This document shows, in pieces, positions 17,848-27,086 of a DNA stretch of 64,000 bases. Below the pieces are notes generated by a model. It saw only the letters and a program-made list of their open reading frames with translations. It did not search any database and was not told where the DNA came from. A program made the translations under genes and the position numbers. Source of the DNA: CALECP01 sp964389925 (GTDB taxonomy: Bacteria; Chloroflexota; Anaerolineae; Promineifilales; Promineifilaceae); contig CAYMGE010000001.1 of NCBI GenBank assembly GCA_964389925.1, forward strand, positions 1-64,000, in the 5' to 3' direction. Position 1 is the stretch's first letter. The number at the start of each line of letters is the position of its first letter.

Positions 17848-18879
17848 TTATTCACCCTGCGCCAATGCTCGAAACCCAGCCACCGACGCACGCCACGCCT
17901 CATCCATCTCGCCCGGCGTAAATGTCAGATAGTATCCGACGCGATCTAGCACATCGCCGTAACGTTCATTGACCTTGCGCGGCAGTTCTGCCCATGTCCC
18001 CGATATGGCAAACGCATCTAGCATCTCATCTGTAATCAGCTTTGGCATCTCGGCCCAACCACCGCTACGCGCCAGTTTGCTCAACTGCAACGCCGTGGCC
18101 TCCCAGCCATGAATCTCATTAACGATGCGATAGGCAGGCGTACTCATGTAAAATGCGATCTGCTCACGCGCAAATTTTTCGTAGTGAGCGGCTGGCTTTG
18201 CGCCATCGGTGGGAATAGTGAAGATGCTGCTGTTGAGCTGAATATCGCTGCGTGTGCGTCCTTTGTCGCGTAAGCCAACCTCGATCTGTGGCAACGCATA
18301 GTCGCGCAGATATTTCTCGGTGCAGAAGCTATGGATGTGTGCGCCGTCGCACAATCGGCCGACCAAACGCAGCATATTTTGATTGACGGCAGAGATAAAT
18401 ACTTTCGGCCGATCAACTTCAAGCGGCCCGCCGTTGAAAAAGGGAGTCATCAGGTTGAGCTTAAAAAACTCACCTTCATAGTTCAGCCTTGTCCCATTTT
18501 GCCAACAGTCCCAAATTGCGTGCATCGCCTCAACCGTCTCGCGCAGCTTGCGGACAGGCTTCTCCCACTTGACCCCAAAACGCCGCTCGTTATGCGCTCG
18601 CACCTGCGTGCCAAGCCCCAGAGTAAAGCGACCGTTGCTGAATCGCTGCAAATCCCACGCCATCATCGCCAGCACCATTGGGCTACGCGGAAATGCAACC
18701 GTGATCGCTGTGCCAAGTGTGATGTTTTGTGTGTGTTCGGCCGCAATCGTCAGCGGTAAAAGCGGATCACTTTGGGTTTCGGCCGTCCAAAGACCGTCAA
18801 ACCCAATTTCCTCCGCTCTTTTTGCAGCATGAGCAGCGTCTCTCAAATTGTGTGTCAGTAATAATGTGTCAAACTTCAT
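17848..18879 (-). CDS. LLM-class F420-dependent oxidoreductase
   Basis: 343-residue TIM-barrel enzyme of the luciferase-like monooxygenase superfamily. The N-terminal pattern (AAHAAKRAEEIGFDGLWTAE), LGTAITVAFPRSPMVLA and the C-terminal WAELPRKVNERYG resemble the TIGR03617 F420-dependent group. Encoded 12 bp after the carboxyltransferase gene. Probable hydride transfer between F420H2 and an acyl-type or terpenoid intermediate of the same pathway; the substrate is not known. Confidence 0.87.
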   Translation of the reverse strand: MKFDTLLLTHNLRDAAHAAKRAEEIGFDGLWTAETQSDPLLPLTIAAEHTQNITLGTAITVAFPRSPMVLAMMAWDLQRFSNGRFTLGLGTQVRAHNERRFGVKWEKPVRKLRETVEAMHAIWDCWQNGTRLNYEGEFFKLNLMTPFFNGGPLEVDRPKVFISAVNQNMLRLVGRLCDGAHIHSFCTEKYLRDYALPQIEVGLRDKGRTRSDIQLNSSIFTIPTDGAKPAAHYEKFAREQIAFYMSTPAYRIVNEIHGWEATALQLSKLARSGGWAEMPKLITDEMLDAFAISGTWAELPRKVNERYGDVLDRVGYYLTFTPGEMDEAWRASVAGFRALAQGE

Positions 18880-18891
18880 TTTGTTACCCTT

Positions 18892-20514
18892 TTACATACG
18901 CGCAACACCAAATGTGTTTGGATGCAATGTGCGGCGTTGCGCTTCATCGGCCGTTCTCAACAAAAAACCCAACACATTGCGACTGTCACGCGGGTCGATG
19001 ATGCCATCATCAAGCCCGCGTCCCGACGTGTAGAATGCGCTAGCCTGCCGATCAAATAGCTCAATAATCTGCTGTGCTTGCGCGTCTAGTGCATCCACAT
19101 CGATCTCGCGTCCACGTCGCTTTGCGCTTCCTTCCGCGACCATTCGCATCACCATCGCGGCCTGCGCCCCGCCCATCACGCCCGTCATCGCATTTGGCCA
19201 TGTGAAGAGAAAATCAGGATCATAGGCGCGGCCACACATCCCATAATTTCCTGCGCCAAAACTTGCCCCAATTTGCAGCGTGAAGCGTGGAACGGTCGCG
19301 TTTGCGACAGCTTGAATCATTTTTGAGCCATGTTTAATCATGCCACCCTGCTCATAAGCGGTTCCAACCATGTATCCCGTCGTATTTTGCAGGAAGATCA
19401 GCGGCGTGTTTAGTTGACTACAAAGCTGAATGAAGTGTGCTGCCTTGGTCGCCCCATCGGGATCAATCGGGCCATTATTGCTAATCAGGCCAACTGCGTG
19501 ACCTTGAATATCGGCCTGAACACAAATGGTTTCGCTGCCATATCCAGCCTTGAATTCGAGCAAGTCAGAGCCGTCAACTAGCCGCGCTATTACCTCACGC
19601 ACGTCATACGGCTGGCGATAGTTCGCAGGCACAACGCCAACCAGTTCATTGGGGCTATACTTTGGCTCGCGGTAGTTGGGCGAGTAAGCTGGCGTTGTGT
19701 TGCGATGCCAGTTGAGACGTGCAACAACTTGACGGGCAAGCGCGATGGCTTCGTAGTCATTTTCGACGAGGTGTTCGATGAGACCCGATATAGTTGCGTG
19801 CATTTCTGCACCGCCTAAATCGGCCGAGTTCGCCACCTCACCCGTCGCAGCCCGCACCAATGGCGGGCCTGCCAGAAACGCCTGTCCGCGCCCACGCACC
19901 CCGATCACAACATCGCTCATGCCCGGCATGTAAGCCCCACCCGCCGTCGAGGAGCCGTGCAGCACCGTGATAACCGGACACCCTGCCGCACTTAACTTGG
20001 CAAGTCGCTGGAAAATCCCACCACCTGCCACAAACATTTCCACTTTGTACAGCAGTAGATTTGCCCCAGCACTCTCCACCAGATGGACGAACGGCAATTT
20101 CTGGGCGAGGGCGATCTCTTGACAGCGTTTCAGCTTCATCCCGCCCATATCAGTAAACGCACCCGCATTGATCCCGCTGTCGGTGGCGACAATCATCACG
20201 CGCACGCCGTTCACAAACCCGATGCCGGCTAAGATGCTCGCCCCCGCCAGCGATGTCTCAGGGTTCGGATCATCATACAAATACCCCGCCATATTGCCAA
20301 TCTCCAAGAACGGCGCACTTGGGTCGAGCAGACAAGACAGCCGTTCACGTGGCAAAATTTGCCCACGTTTGTCAAAACGAGGTTTGGCTTTTGCCGACGC
20401 TGTTGCCGCACGTGCCTGAAGTTCGCGCACCCTGTCGATCTGGTCAAACATCGCCTTGCGATTGGTCATAAATGTGTCTGATTTTGTCGAAATCTGTGAG
20501 TTAAAAACTGCCAT
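18892..20514 (-). CDS. Acyl-CoA carboxylase carboxyltransferase (beta) subunit
   Basis: About 540 residues, biotin-dependent carboxyltransferase of the methylcrotonyl/geranyl/propionyl-CoA type. It shows HGSSTAGGAYMPGMSD, the acyl-CoA cleft GGAEMHATISG, QNTTGYMVGTAYEQGGMIKHG and GASFGAGNYGMCGRAYDP. The order and the AtuA partner favour a methylcrotonyl- or geranyl-CoA-like enzyme. The start is uncertain: ATG 20514 or 20469, with weak ribosome sites at both. No biotin carboxylase or biotin carrier gene is present in the window, so the alpha subunit must be encoded elsewhere. Confidence 0.9.
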   Translation of the reverse strand: MAVFNSQISTKSDTFMTNRKAMFDQIDRVRELQARAATASAKAKPRFDKRGQILPRERLSCLLDPSAPFLEIGNMAGYLYDDPNPETSLAGASILAGIGFVNGVRVMIVATDSGINAGAFTDMGGMKLKRCQEIALAQKLPFVHLVESAGANLLLYKVEMFVAGGGIFQRLAKLSAAGCPVITVLHGSSTAGGAYMPGMSDVVIGVRGRGQAFLAGPPLVRAATGEVANSADLGGAEMHATISGLIEHLVENDYEAIALARQVVARLNWHRNTTPAYSPNYREPKYSPNELVGVVPANYRQPYDVREVIARLVDGSDLLEFKAGYGSETICVQADIQGHAVGLISNNGPIDPDGATKAAHFIQLCSQLNTPLIFLQNTTGYMVGTAYEQGGMIKHGSKMIQAVANATVPRFTLQIGASFGAGNYGMCGRAYDPDFLFTWPNAMTGVMGGAQAAMVMRMVAEGSAKRRGREIDVDALDAQAQQIIELFDRQASAFYTSGRGLDDGIIDPRDSRNVLGFLLRTADEAQRRTLHPNTFGVARM

Positions 20515-20593
20515 AAAAGAAAGTACGAAGGAAGTAGGTACGTGTTGTCTCCACGCACATGTCATGCAAATTGGATGCGTAACGCTTAAGCCG

Positions 20594-20752
20594 TCATTCG
20601 GCCGAAATCGCACCATTCGGAATCACCATCAAATCTCCCAACCGATCTTCAAGATAAGTGTACCGCCAATTCACCTCCAACACCTTCCCCTCAATCTCCC
20701 CAACATGCACCCACTCTCCTTCCTTGCAGATGACCTTTTCATCTATCTGAGT
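20594..20752 (-). pseudogene. Remnant of an MscS-type mechanosensitive channel
   Basis: A 52-codon open stretch without a start codon. Its translation matches the beta-domain of MscS channels: EGEWVHVGEIEGKVLEVNW, then a tyrosine-rich turn, then GDLMVIPNGAISAE, then a TGA stop where MscS proteins continue. It overlaps the 3' end of the SnoaL-like gene in another frame. All membrane helices and the C-terminal cage are missing, so this is a fossil of a once complete gene. Confidence 0.6.
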
Positions 20753-21755
20753 TCAAAATCTTTTGTGTTCGCTCAAGCACGTCCAAACCCTGCTGCTTGA
20801 GCCAGTAAAGCAAGTCAATAAATACCCAATTTTCAGCCAGTTTATCCCCATCACGTCGATAGACATCGACGACATACATATCTGCGCTGTCTGCCCCAGC
20901 CGGTAGACCCAGAAAGCCCCCTATCGACCGATTTGATAAGTTAGGCCAGCCAAAAAAGCAGCCGTAGTTGCCCTCTGCAAAACGGCAGACATGCCCGTTG
21001 AACTTTTTGTCATCTAAGTTCTCGCGGAATGGCAGTTGATGCTGCTCTTGGTAGCGTGGAATGGTATACGTCGCGCCGATGCCGGCTGGACCGTACCAAA
21101 TCATATCTTCATGCCACGAGCGGCGTAGCCCATCGGCCGGATAGGTCATCGAGCCACTTAGGTTAGCATCACCCAAGTCGTTTATCATGCTGTTGATGAG
21201 AGCAAGGGTTTTTGCGCCGGCCGAGTCAGGCATATCTTCGTATTGCAACCCATCATGTGTGCGCGGGCCGGGATAGTTGAAATATACGCCAGTTGATGGA
21301 GGCAATGGATAAGTTCCCGCCTGCACCATCAGGCTGATAATGTCGAGGTGCAGCGTTGTCTTTGTAATTTTCCCATTTTCCACACAGTGAAATTCCGCAT
21401 AGCGCATATTCGCCATTTTGCGCGTGCGTGGAATGCCCAGCCAGTCAGCATCAAACAACCCCATAAAGTTGCCCATGCTCATCACCCACTGCTCATCATT
21501 AAACTCATTTGTACCCGCAATAAAGATGTCTTGCCGTCGCTGCATGTGGGTCAGCGATTGCTTAAATGGTATCCAAAATTTCTCGGCAACATCTTTTACG
21601 TTGTTTTGTCTCCGAAAGGGGTAAACGCTGCGCCAGTCGTATTCATCGGCCGTAATATACGTCTCCATTACGTCGAGAACCTCTACGGGAGAGGCTTTTT
21701 CTAGTGCGTCAAAGTAGCTACGAACCACCGACTTTGCTTTTTGATATTTGCTCAT
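20739..21755 (-). CDS. SnoaL-like polyketide-cyclase family protein
   Basis: 338 residues with two alpha+beta-barrel (NTF2/SnoaL-like) halves. Each has the ester-cyclase pattern of an N-terminal helix pair, then a conserved RYAEFHCVENGKI / TYTIPRYQEQHQLPFREN segment. I chose the ATG at 21755 because AGGA lies 6 nt upstream; the longer frame upstream has poor coding character. Family members bind or cyclise small hydrophobic ligands. No pathway is evident from the neighbours. The gene's 3' end overlaps an MscS fragment, so it may have been placed there by rearrangement. Confidence 0.75.
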   Translation of the reverse strand: MSKYQKAKSVVRSYFDALEKASPVEVLDVMETYITADEYDWRSVYPFRRQNNVKDVAEKFWIPFKQSLTHMQRRQDIFIAGTNEFNDEQWVMSMGNFMGLFDADWLGIPRTRKMANMRYAEFHCVENGKITKTTLHLDIISLMVQAGTYPLPPSTGVYFNYPGPRTHDGLQYEDMPDSAGAKTLALINSMINDLGDANLSGSMTYPADGLRRSWHEDMIWYGPAGIGATYTIPRYQEQHQLPFRENLDDKKFNGHVCRFAEGNYGCFFGWPNLSNRSIGGFLGLPAGADSADMYVVDVYRRDGDKLAENWVFIDLLYWLKQQGLDVLERTQKILNSDR

Positions 21756-22017
21756 GTGCTTCCTGTCATTTTCACTTTTGTAGGCAAATGTTGCCAAAAC
21801 GATTCGCGTAATCTTTTCGAGATTATACGCTTTAATCAACTTTATTTCCGAGAAGTTTAGAAACGTTGCCCATACAAACAAAAAAGAGAGATTCACCACT
21901 TTTTCACGGCGAAAGCTCGCTTTTCACGCCAGTTTTTGCACTAATGCAACCGCAAGCACACTAGCAAGTTTTTCTTCCTATACTCTTCTAGGTATGATAG
22001 CGACGCAGGAAAACACG

Positions 22018-24075
22018 ATGAACGGCATTGACGATTTGATTGGGCGCGAACTAGGTGGCTACCGTATTGACGCACTGCTCGGTGAGGGCAATATGGGTGC
22101 GGTCTATCAGGGCTACGACGTGGCATTGGCTCGTAAAGTGGTGTTAAAGGTAATGCACCGCCAGCTTGCCAGCCATGAGTCATTCCAAAACCGCTTTATG
22201 CAGGAGGCACAAGCGGCGGCACGTCTCGATCATCCCTCGATTGTCAAGCTTTACAGCTTTGGTGACCAACCCTATCTCCACATGGTGATGGAGTATGTGG
22301 AGGGGCCGAGTCTTGGTGAATATCTCAAACATCAGCAAAACAAAAATAAGGTTGTCAACCTCGACACCGTTTTGCGCCTAGTGGCACAGGTGGCGGATGC
22401 GCTTGACTATGCTCATGGTCGTGGTGTGATTCATAGAGACATTAAGCCAAGCAACGTACTGCTCAAACCATTGGCGCGTCCAGACCGCGATGGTGATCCT
22501 GAACTCCGCGCCGTTGTATCTGACTTCGGGTTAGCGAAGCTTTTGGAAGGTGGGATGCACACGTTGACGGGGACGTTTATGGGAACCCTCAGCTATATGT
22601 CGCCTGAACAGTGCTTAGGGCGTGACTTAGATGGACGTTCTGATCTCTATTCGCTCGGCATCGTGTTGTATCAGGTGACAACAGGGCAGCTACCGTTTAA
22701 CGTCAAATCACCAACTGACGCGATTCGGATGCACGTCAAAGAGATTCCACCCGCGCCGCGCATGATTCGCCCAGGCTTACCAGAATCGGTCGAGGCAATC
22801 ATTCTGAAAGCAATCGCCAAAAATCCGACCAGTCGTTATCAGACGGGCAGCCAGTTAGCCGATGCACTGCGCCGCGTTGCCTATTCACTATCGAATCCGG
22901 GCGAGCCAGCCGAGCTGTACTCCGAAAATGACGCAACGGGTTACACTGTGGTTGCGCCAGATGCAGTTGATCAACTGTTGATTTACCACGCCGGCGAGGC
23001 ACCTCGCGTGATGCACCTGTCGAGAGATAAAATGGTTGTTGGGCGCGGGCAAGAGAACGAGATCACGCTTCCAGATAAAGGCGTGTCGCGCCATCACGTG
23101 CGAATCGAACGGGACGGCGACGGGTGGCGTGTGGTCGATTTGGCAAGTACAAATGGCTCCTTTATCGACAAAATGCGACTTGCGCCAGAGTCCACAGAAT
23201 CTTGGCCACAAGGCATCGAGCTTCGCATCGGCCCCTACTCGCTGCAATGGCAAAAAGCGGTTCCTGTCGCGGCGCAAGATGTCAACTACAATCAACCGAT
23301 TCCGCTCAGTGATATTGAAGACGGCCCATCGCAAACCAGCCCCGGTGAGATTGAAATCGTGGTTGATCCAGCGGCAACCGCAATCATGGCCGGAGATCAT
23401 GTCAATATCCAAGTGATGCTGATTAATCGTGGGCCGATTGTTGAGCATGTTAGCCTGCGAGCAGAGAAGTTGCCGCATGAATGGGTCTCGTATTCACAAG
23501 ACCTGCTCAAGCTGATGCCGGGCGGTCGGGGCTTTATCCGCATGACGGTGCAGCCACCGCGCAATCACACCGCATCGAGCGGCACGCATCCCTTCCAGAT
23601 CGTCGCTACGCCGATGTCGAATCCAGAAGCGTTGGTCGCCGCATCATGCCAGATGAATATCGAGGCATTTTCCGAGTACAACGTCTATCTTAATCCGAAG
23701 CCGTTGCGGAACATCGGCCGAGCCGAAATCCAAGTCGTTAACGAAGGCAACGCACAGTCAACCTATGTAATTAGCGGCGTTGAGTCGCCGGATGGGGCTG
23801 TACAATTCAACCCTGAGACGCTCAAAGTTCGCGCTCACCCCGGCGAACAGCAAACTGGCGAGATTGAGGTTTCGGCCATCAAGCGTCCGTTGATGGGCGC
23901 AACGAAGCGGGTGCCTTATGAGATTGAAATTTGGTCAAAGGGGGGCGGGACAAAGCGGGTGCGGTCGGAGTTGGAAATTCGGCCGAAGCTCCCCGCATGG
24001 CTGATTTTGATGTTGGCGGCCGTCACGGTTGCCATCATCGTCTTTACGATTTTGTGGCTGACAATTCCGCGTTAA
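22018..24075 (+). CDS. Ser/Thr kinase with FHA domain and C-terminal membrane anchor
   Basis: 685 residues. The kinase domain has GEGNMGAVYQG, Lys in VVLKV, HRDIKPSN and SDFGLAK, with GTLSYMSPEQ. An FHA domain follows at about 330-425 (MVVGRG, SRHHV, STNGSFI). A 200-residue pair of CARDB/NEW3-like beta-sandwiches comes next, and a single hydrophobic helix at the very end. I prefer ATG 22018 because AGGA sits 8 nt upstream; ATG 21994 is only 2-3 nt from its site. With the helix at the C-terminus, all domains should remain cytoplasmic, which is unusual because such sandwiches are generally extracellular. Confidence 0.92.
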   Translation: MNGIDDLIGRELGGYRIDALLGEGNMGAVYQGYDVALARKVVLKVMHRQLASHESFQNRFMQEAQAAARLDHPSIVKLYSFGDQPYLHMVMEYVEGPSLGEYLKHQQNKNKVVNLDTVLRLVAQVADALDYAHGRGVIHRDIKPSNVLLKPLARPDRDGDPELRAVVSDFGLAKLLEGGMHTLTGTFMGTLSYMSPEQCLGRDLDGRSDLYSLGIVLYQVTTGQLPFNVKSPTDAIRMHVKEIPPAPRMIRPGLPESVEAIILKAIAKNPTSRYQTGSQLADALRRVAYSLSNPGEPAELYSENDATGYTVVAPDAVDQLLIYHAGEAPRVMHLSRDKMVVGRGQENEITLPDKGVSRHHVRIERDGDGWRVVDLASTNGSFIDKMRLAPESTESWPQGIELRIGPYSLQWQKAVPVAAQDVNYNQPIPLSDIEDGPSQTSPGEIEIVVDPAATAIMAGDHVNIQVMLINRGPIVEHVSLRAEKLPHEWVSYSQDLLKLMPGGRGFIRMTVQPPRNHTASSGTHPFQIVATPMSNPEALVAASCQMNIEAFSEYNVYLNPKPLRNIGRAEIQVVNEGNAQSTYVISGVESPDGAVQFNPETLKVRAHPGEQQTGEIEVSAIKRPLMGATKRVPYEIEIWSKGGGTKRVRSELEIRPKLPAWLILMLAAVTVAIIVFTILWLTIPR

Positions 24076-24102
24076 GTAGATCAGCAAAAGTTTTGGTGCA
24101 TT

Positions 24103-24156
24103 GTAGCCGAGGTTTCCAACCTCGTTCCCAGATGCGAGGATGGAATCCTCGGCTAC
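24103..24156. repeat. Inverted repeat (hairpin element)
   Basis: Arms GTAGCCGAGGTT...CGAGG and CCTCG...CCTCGGCTAC form a long interrupted hairpin 28 bp after the kinase stop. There is no T-run, so it is more likely a small dispersed repeat than an intrinsic terminator. Confidence 0.6.
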
Positions 24157-24283
24157 ACAAAGACACGAATTCTTTTGCATTGGTACTTAGTGTCCAAATT
24201 TACGATTTTAAGAGGTGTAGCGTACTGTTCGCGGAGCGGTCACTTTGTAACACGCCTTTGCGTTTCAATTCGTAAAGCCATAA

Positions 24284-24544
24284 TCACGTCATAGGTGGGC
24301 GCAAACCACGCTTAACGCTTTCAGCCAGAGCTTGTGCCTGTCGAACCCAAAGTTGATGATAGACGCTCATTAAACTGTACAGTTCGCGTTGAGTTTGGGC
24401 ATTGAATTGTCCTTCACGCTATTGGGCAATCAGCATGTTCAAACGGTTGCCTTGTGCATTGGGCATTTGAACCGTTGTTAACGCCATAACCTCTTGATCG
24501 GAAAGGTGCGCGACGGGGATTTCAGCCCAAAAACCCCGTTGCCA
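24284..24544 (-). pseudogene. Broken small antitoxin-like gene (internal TAG)
   Basis: The minus-strand frame reads EIPVAHLSDQEVMAL...QMPNAQGNRLNMLIAQ, then an in-frame TAG (bases 24419-24421). It continues without shift as REGQFNAQTQRELYSLMSVY...AESVKRGLRPPMT and a TGA. This pattern matches a small helical protein common in Chloroflexota and Cyanobacteria (LSDEEVLAL...REGxLTxxERxEL...RGLRPPL type) that is often found next to nuclease or toxin genes. I do not know a firm function. The stop in mid-gene and lack of a good start make it a pseudogene. Confidence 0.6.
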
Positions 24545-24896
24545 TCAACCCTCAATCCCCACGCCACCCCTTGCTCCCCATTCACGCATCCCTTATACTT
24601 TCCAACATCAAGTTCCGAGCGTGATTCGCAACCAACTTCAATGCAGTCAATCAGGAATTTGTTCCAAAATCGGCGGTTATCCTGCGTTTGTGCGTGATAA
24701 ACCCATGATTTTCGTCTTATACTGCGTTCTGTGCAGTTTTTTGCCCTAATTTGGCGGGATAACTCAACAAAACGCTCTATGCAAAACCCGTACGCCCGTC
24801 CAACGCGGCATTAAACCGACAAAACTGCATACAGATTTTGCGGCTTATGCAACTAAACGGGCGGACATTTCAAATCAGTTCAAGCGGATATAACTT
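24545..24896. other. Gene-free AT-rich spacer
   Basis: No gene recognised. It holds a short hairpin followed by T residues on the plus strand (ACTGC/GCAGT, 24721-24742), which could act as a weak terminator. A 7-bp inverted pair (CGCCCGT at about 24796, ACGGGCG at about 24857) brackets about 55 bases. The CGGCCG motif frequent elsewhere is absent. Confidence 0.4.
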
Positions 24897-26423
24897 ATGT
24901 TTTCTAAGAAACTTTCGTTTCTACTTTACCTAATCTCTGGAATAATTTTAGTTGTTGGATGTGGGGGAGAAAATCCAGAAGACATCGTATTTCCCACTCA
25001 AGCTGCAACCATAATTATAACAGATCAAATAATTGCAAATGAGACTGCCTCGCCAGAGATAGGCATCGAGCTCCTAGGAAGTGAAGAACGTGAATTCAAG
25101 GTCGAAACAGTTCCGCAAAACAATTGTGGTGGTTCCGCCGAAGTTGAGAATGTAGTTGAAAAATCTCGTAGCGTTTCTCACACCATGGAAGTCGGGGGTG
25201 AATATCGAATCTCTGCCAGTGGGGAAGTGAAGATTCTTGGAACAGGTGTCGAATTAGGAACCGAAGTTGCAACCATGTTAGGCTATGGATATGGAGCAGA
25301 GGAATCATTGTCTCGCTCAATCACTGTCAAAGCTAGTCCAGGCACAAACATGGAACATACAATTAGCTTGTTGGAAGTCTACGAAAATGGCGAAGCAAGT
25401 GTAGATGTAAATGGGATACTGGAGCTTGTGCCGTTCAGTTTTCGAGATGACTTTGCCATAAAATTAGTAAGCAGTCGAAACTTAGGATGTCCTACCGCAG
25501 AATCAATCGAAATAGAACCCAACCAGCCTGCTACCCCCACACTAACTGCCACAAATATACCTGAGGTTGTTGATAGTGGAAGTGTGGAACCAGAAGTTTC
25601 AGAAACACCCACAGTAACAAATACTCCCCCCGTTAGCGAGCCTAGTAGAGATGAGGAAGGTATTTTTAGCAGCCCCGTCCAACTAGATGTTACAACCGCA
25701 AATATATCAGCGAAGATTACCAAAATAGAAGTTGAGCCTCAGCTATTTATGAAATGGACGTTTCGATTTGAGAGCGACAACGAGGACACTTGGGACATTC
25801 GGTTTTCGGGTAATTCATATGTTGTAGATGAGTTTGGAAATAGCTACGAACTACAAAGTGTGCCAAGCCCTGTCAACTTACGACAGGGGGGCGTAGAGGA
25901 GGTTACATTATCCTTTGCCCCTCCCGAACCCGAAGCTTCGACCTTTACATTACATTTGTTTCGATACGGTAGTGGTTATATAGCTTATGCTCGCCCGGCC
26001 GCTCTAGTAAGCGAAGTCTTGAATACTAACGTAGCACCCACACCGACTCCATTGACTCAGCCTGCATTTTCTCCGAATGCTCCTGTGAATGTGACTACAA
26101 ATGATATTTCGGCGCGAGTCACCACAGTGGAGATATTGCCGCAGGCAATGAAGTGGACGTTTCGATTTGAGAGCGATAACGAGGACACTTGGGACGTTCG
26201 GTTTTCGGGTAATTCATATGTTGTAGATGAGTTTGGAAATAGCTACGAACTACAAAGTGTGCCAAGCCCTGTCAACTTACGACAGGGGGGCGTAGAGGAG
26301 GTTACATTATCCTTTGCCCCTCCCGAACCCGAAGCTTCGACCTTTACATTACATTTGTTTCGATACGGTAGTGGTTATATAGCTTATGTGCAACCTAGTA
26401 GCATTGTAGAAGTAATGAGGTAG
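24897..26423 (+). CDS. Lipoprotein with two near-identical repeat domains
   Basis: 508 residues. The signal peptide ends in the lipobox LVVGC (Cys22). Residues about 55-200 form a beta-rich unknown domain. Thr/Pro-rich linkers separate two copies of an about 80-residue beta domain (KWTFRFESDNEDTW to HLFRYGSGYIAY) at about 285-365 and 418-498. The two copies are almost identical at the DNA level. The fold resembles telomere-repeat-like/DUF4352 extracellular domains only in general layout; I do not assign a function. Base usage is AT-richer than neighbours and only one CGGCCG motif occurs, consistent with recent acquisition. Confidence 0.8.
   Translation: MFSKKLSFLLYLISGIILVVGCGGENPEDIVFPTQAATIIITDQIIANETASPEIGIELLGSEEREFKVETVPQNNCGGSAEVENVVEKSRSVSHTMEVGGEYRISASGEVKILGTGVELGTEVATMLGYGYGAEESLSRSITVKASPGTNMEHTISLLEVYENGEASVDVNGILELVPFSFRDDFAIKLVSSRNLGCPTAESIEIEPNQPATPTLTATNIPEVVDSGSVEPEVSETPTVTNTPPVSEPSRDEEGIFSSPVQLDVTTANISAKITKIEVEPQLFMKWTFRFESDNEDTWDIRFSGNSYVVDEFGNSYELQSVPSPVNLRQGGVEEVTLSFAPPEPEASTFTLHLFRYGSGYIAYARPAALVSEVLNTNVAPTPTPLTQPAFSPNAPVNVTTNDISARVTTVEILPQAMKWTFRFESDNEDTWDVRFSGNSYVVDEFGNSYELQSVPSPVNLRQGGVEEVTLSFAPPEPEASTFTLHLFRYGSGYIAYVQPSSIVEVMR
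25749..25989 (+). repeat. Intragenic direct repeat, copy 1
   Basis: 241-bp segment repeated 399 bp downstream with only a few base differences (for example aaa/aag, gac/gat, att/gtt). Encodes the first repeat domain of the lipoprotein. Confidence 0.9.
26148..26388 (+). repeat. Intragenic direct repeat, copy 2
   Basis: Second copy of the 241-bp segment. Such near identity, including silent positions, points to recent duplication or gene conversion. Confidence 0.9.
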
Positions 26424-26548
26424 GAACATATTGCTGCCTCATATAACATCAAGCCGACATACTTCGCAAAGATTTTGCAGTTGACACTACTGCAAAGCCG
26501 CCCAACTCCCATAAATCTCTTGCTTGTTGGGCGTTGAGCCGAAACCAC

Positions 26549-26680
26549 CTACAAATCCAACGTGATCCGCAACGCTCGATCAATCTTTTGTATTGTACCT
26601 GCGGAGAGTGAGCCGCGTTGACGCAAGAGGCGTGACTTTGAGATAGCGCGAATCTGCCCGCCGAGCAGGACAGATTCGAT
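26549..26680 (-). pseudogene. C-terminal fragment of a MazF/PemK-type toxin
   Basis: A 43-codon open frame ending in TAG translates to ESVLLGGQIRAISKSRL...RGSLSAGTIQKIDRALRITLDL (gap between segments). This matches the end of PemK/MazF RNases (QVRxIxKxRLxxxxGxLSxxxxxxVdxALxixLgL). The RNase active-site strand and the start are missing. It lies directly after the vapC stop on the same strand. Confidence 0.65.
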
Positions 26681-26683
26681 CTT

Positions 26684-27079
26684 TTACCAGATTGTCACAA
26701 CGGCCGCATCAGCACGCAAATTGCGATCGGCCGTGACCAGAGAAGCATTCTGAGCCAGTGCCGTTGCTACAATGAGACGATCTGTGGGGTCTTTGTTGAT
26801 GGTTTGGGGTAGCTGGGTTGAGCGTGTGGCAATGCGTGGCGTGATCGGTTGTACATGAATGTCGTAGGCTTGCAACGCTAAATTGAGGAAGGTCGTACAG
26901 TTAGTTGGGATTTGAACACGCCCTTTTTGAACCAGCATCGCCACTTCCCATAGCGTAATATCCGCAATTATGATTCCATCTGCACTGTTAGCATCTGCGA
27001 TTGCCTGTTGAGCGGGCGCGGTAATTCGTTCTGGTGTCAGTGACAGCCAAATTAGGATATGTGTGTCGATCACAATCAT
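26684..27079 (-). CDS. vapC: VapC-type PIN-domain ribonuclease toxin
   Basis: 131 residues. The PIN fold has its acidic residues in place: Asp5 (VIDTHILIW), Glu in ITLWEVAML, Asp in KDPTDRLIVATA and Asp in LVTADRNL. Family activity: Mg-dependent cleavage of RNA, neutralised by the cognate antitoxin. The ATG is 7 bp after the antitoxin stop, the usual antitoxin-first order. Appears complete. Confidence 0.9.
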   Translation of the reverse strand: MIVIDTHILIWLSLTPERITAPAQQAIADANSADGIIIADITLWEVAMLVQKGRVQIPTNCTTFLNLALQAYDIHVQPITPRIATRSTQLPQTINKDPTDRLIVATALAQNASLVTADRNLRADAAVVTIW

Positions 27080-27086
27080 CAGCCGC

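Noticed and set aside
24790..24870. Integron attC-like site near a cassette-like lipoprotein gene
   Set aside because: GTCCAAC fits the RYYYAAC box, but no matching GTTRRRY partner at the right place and no integrase were seen.
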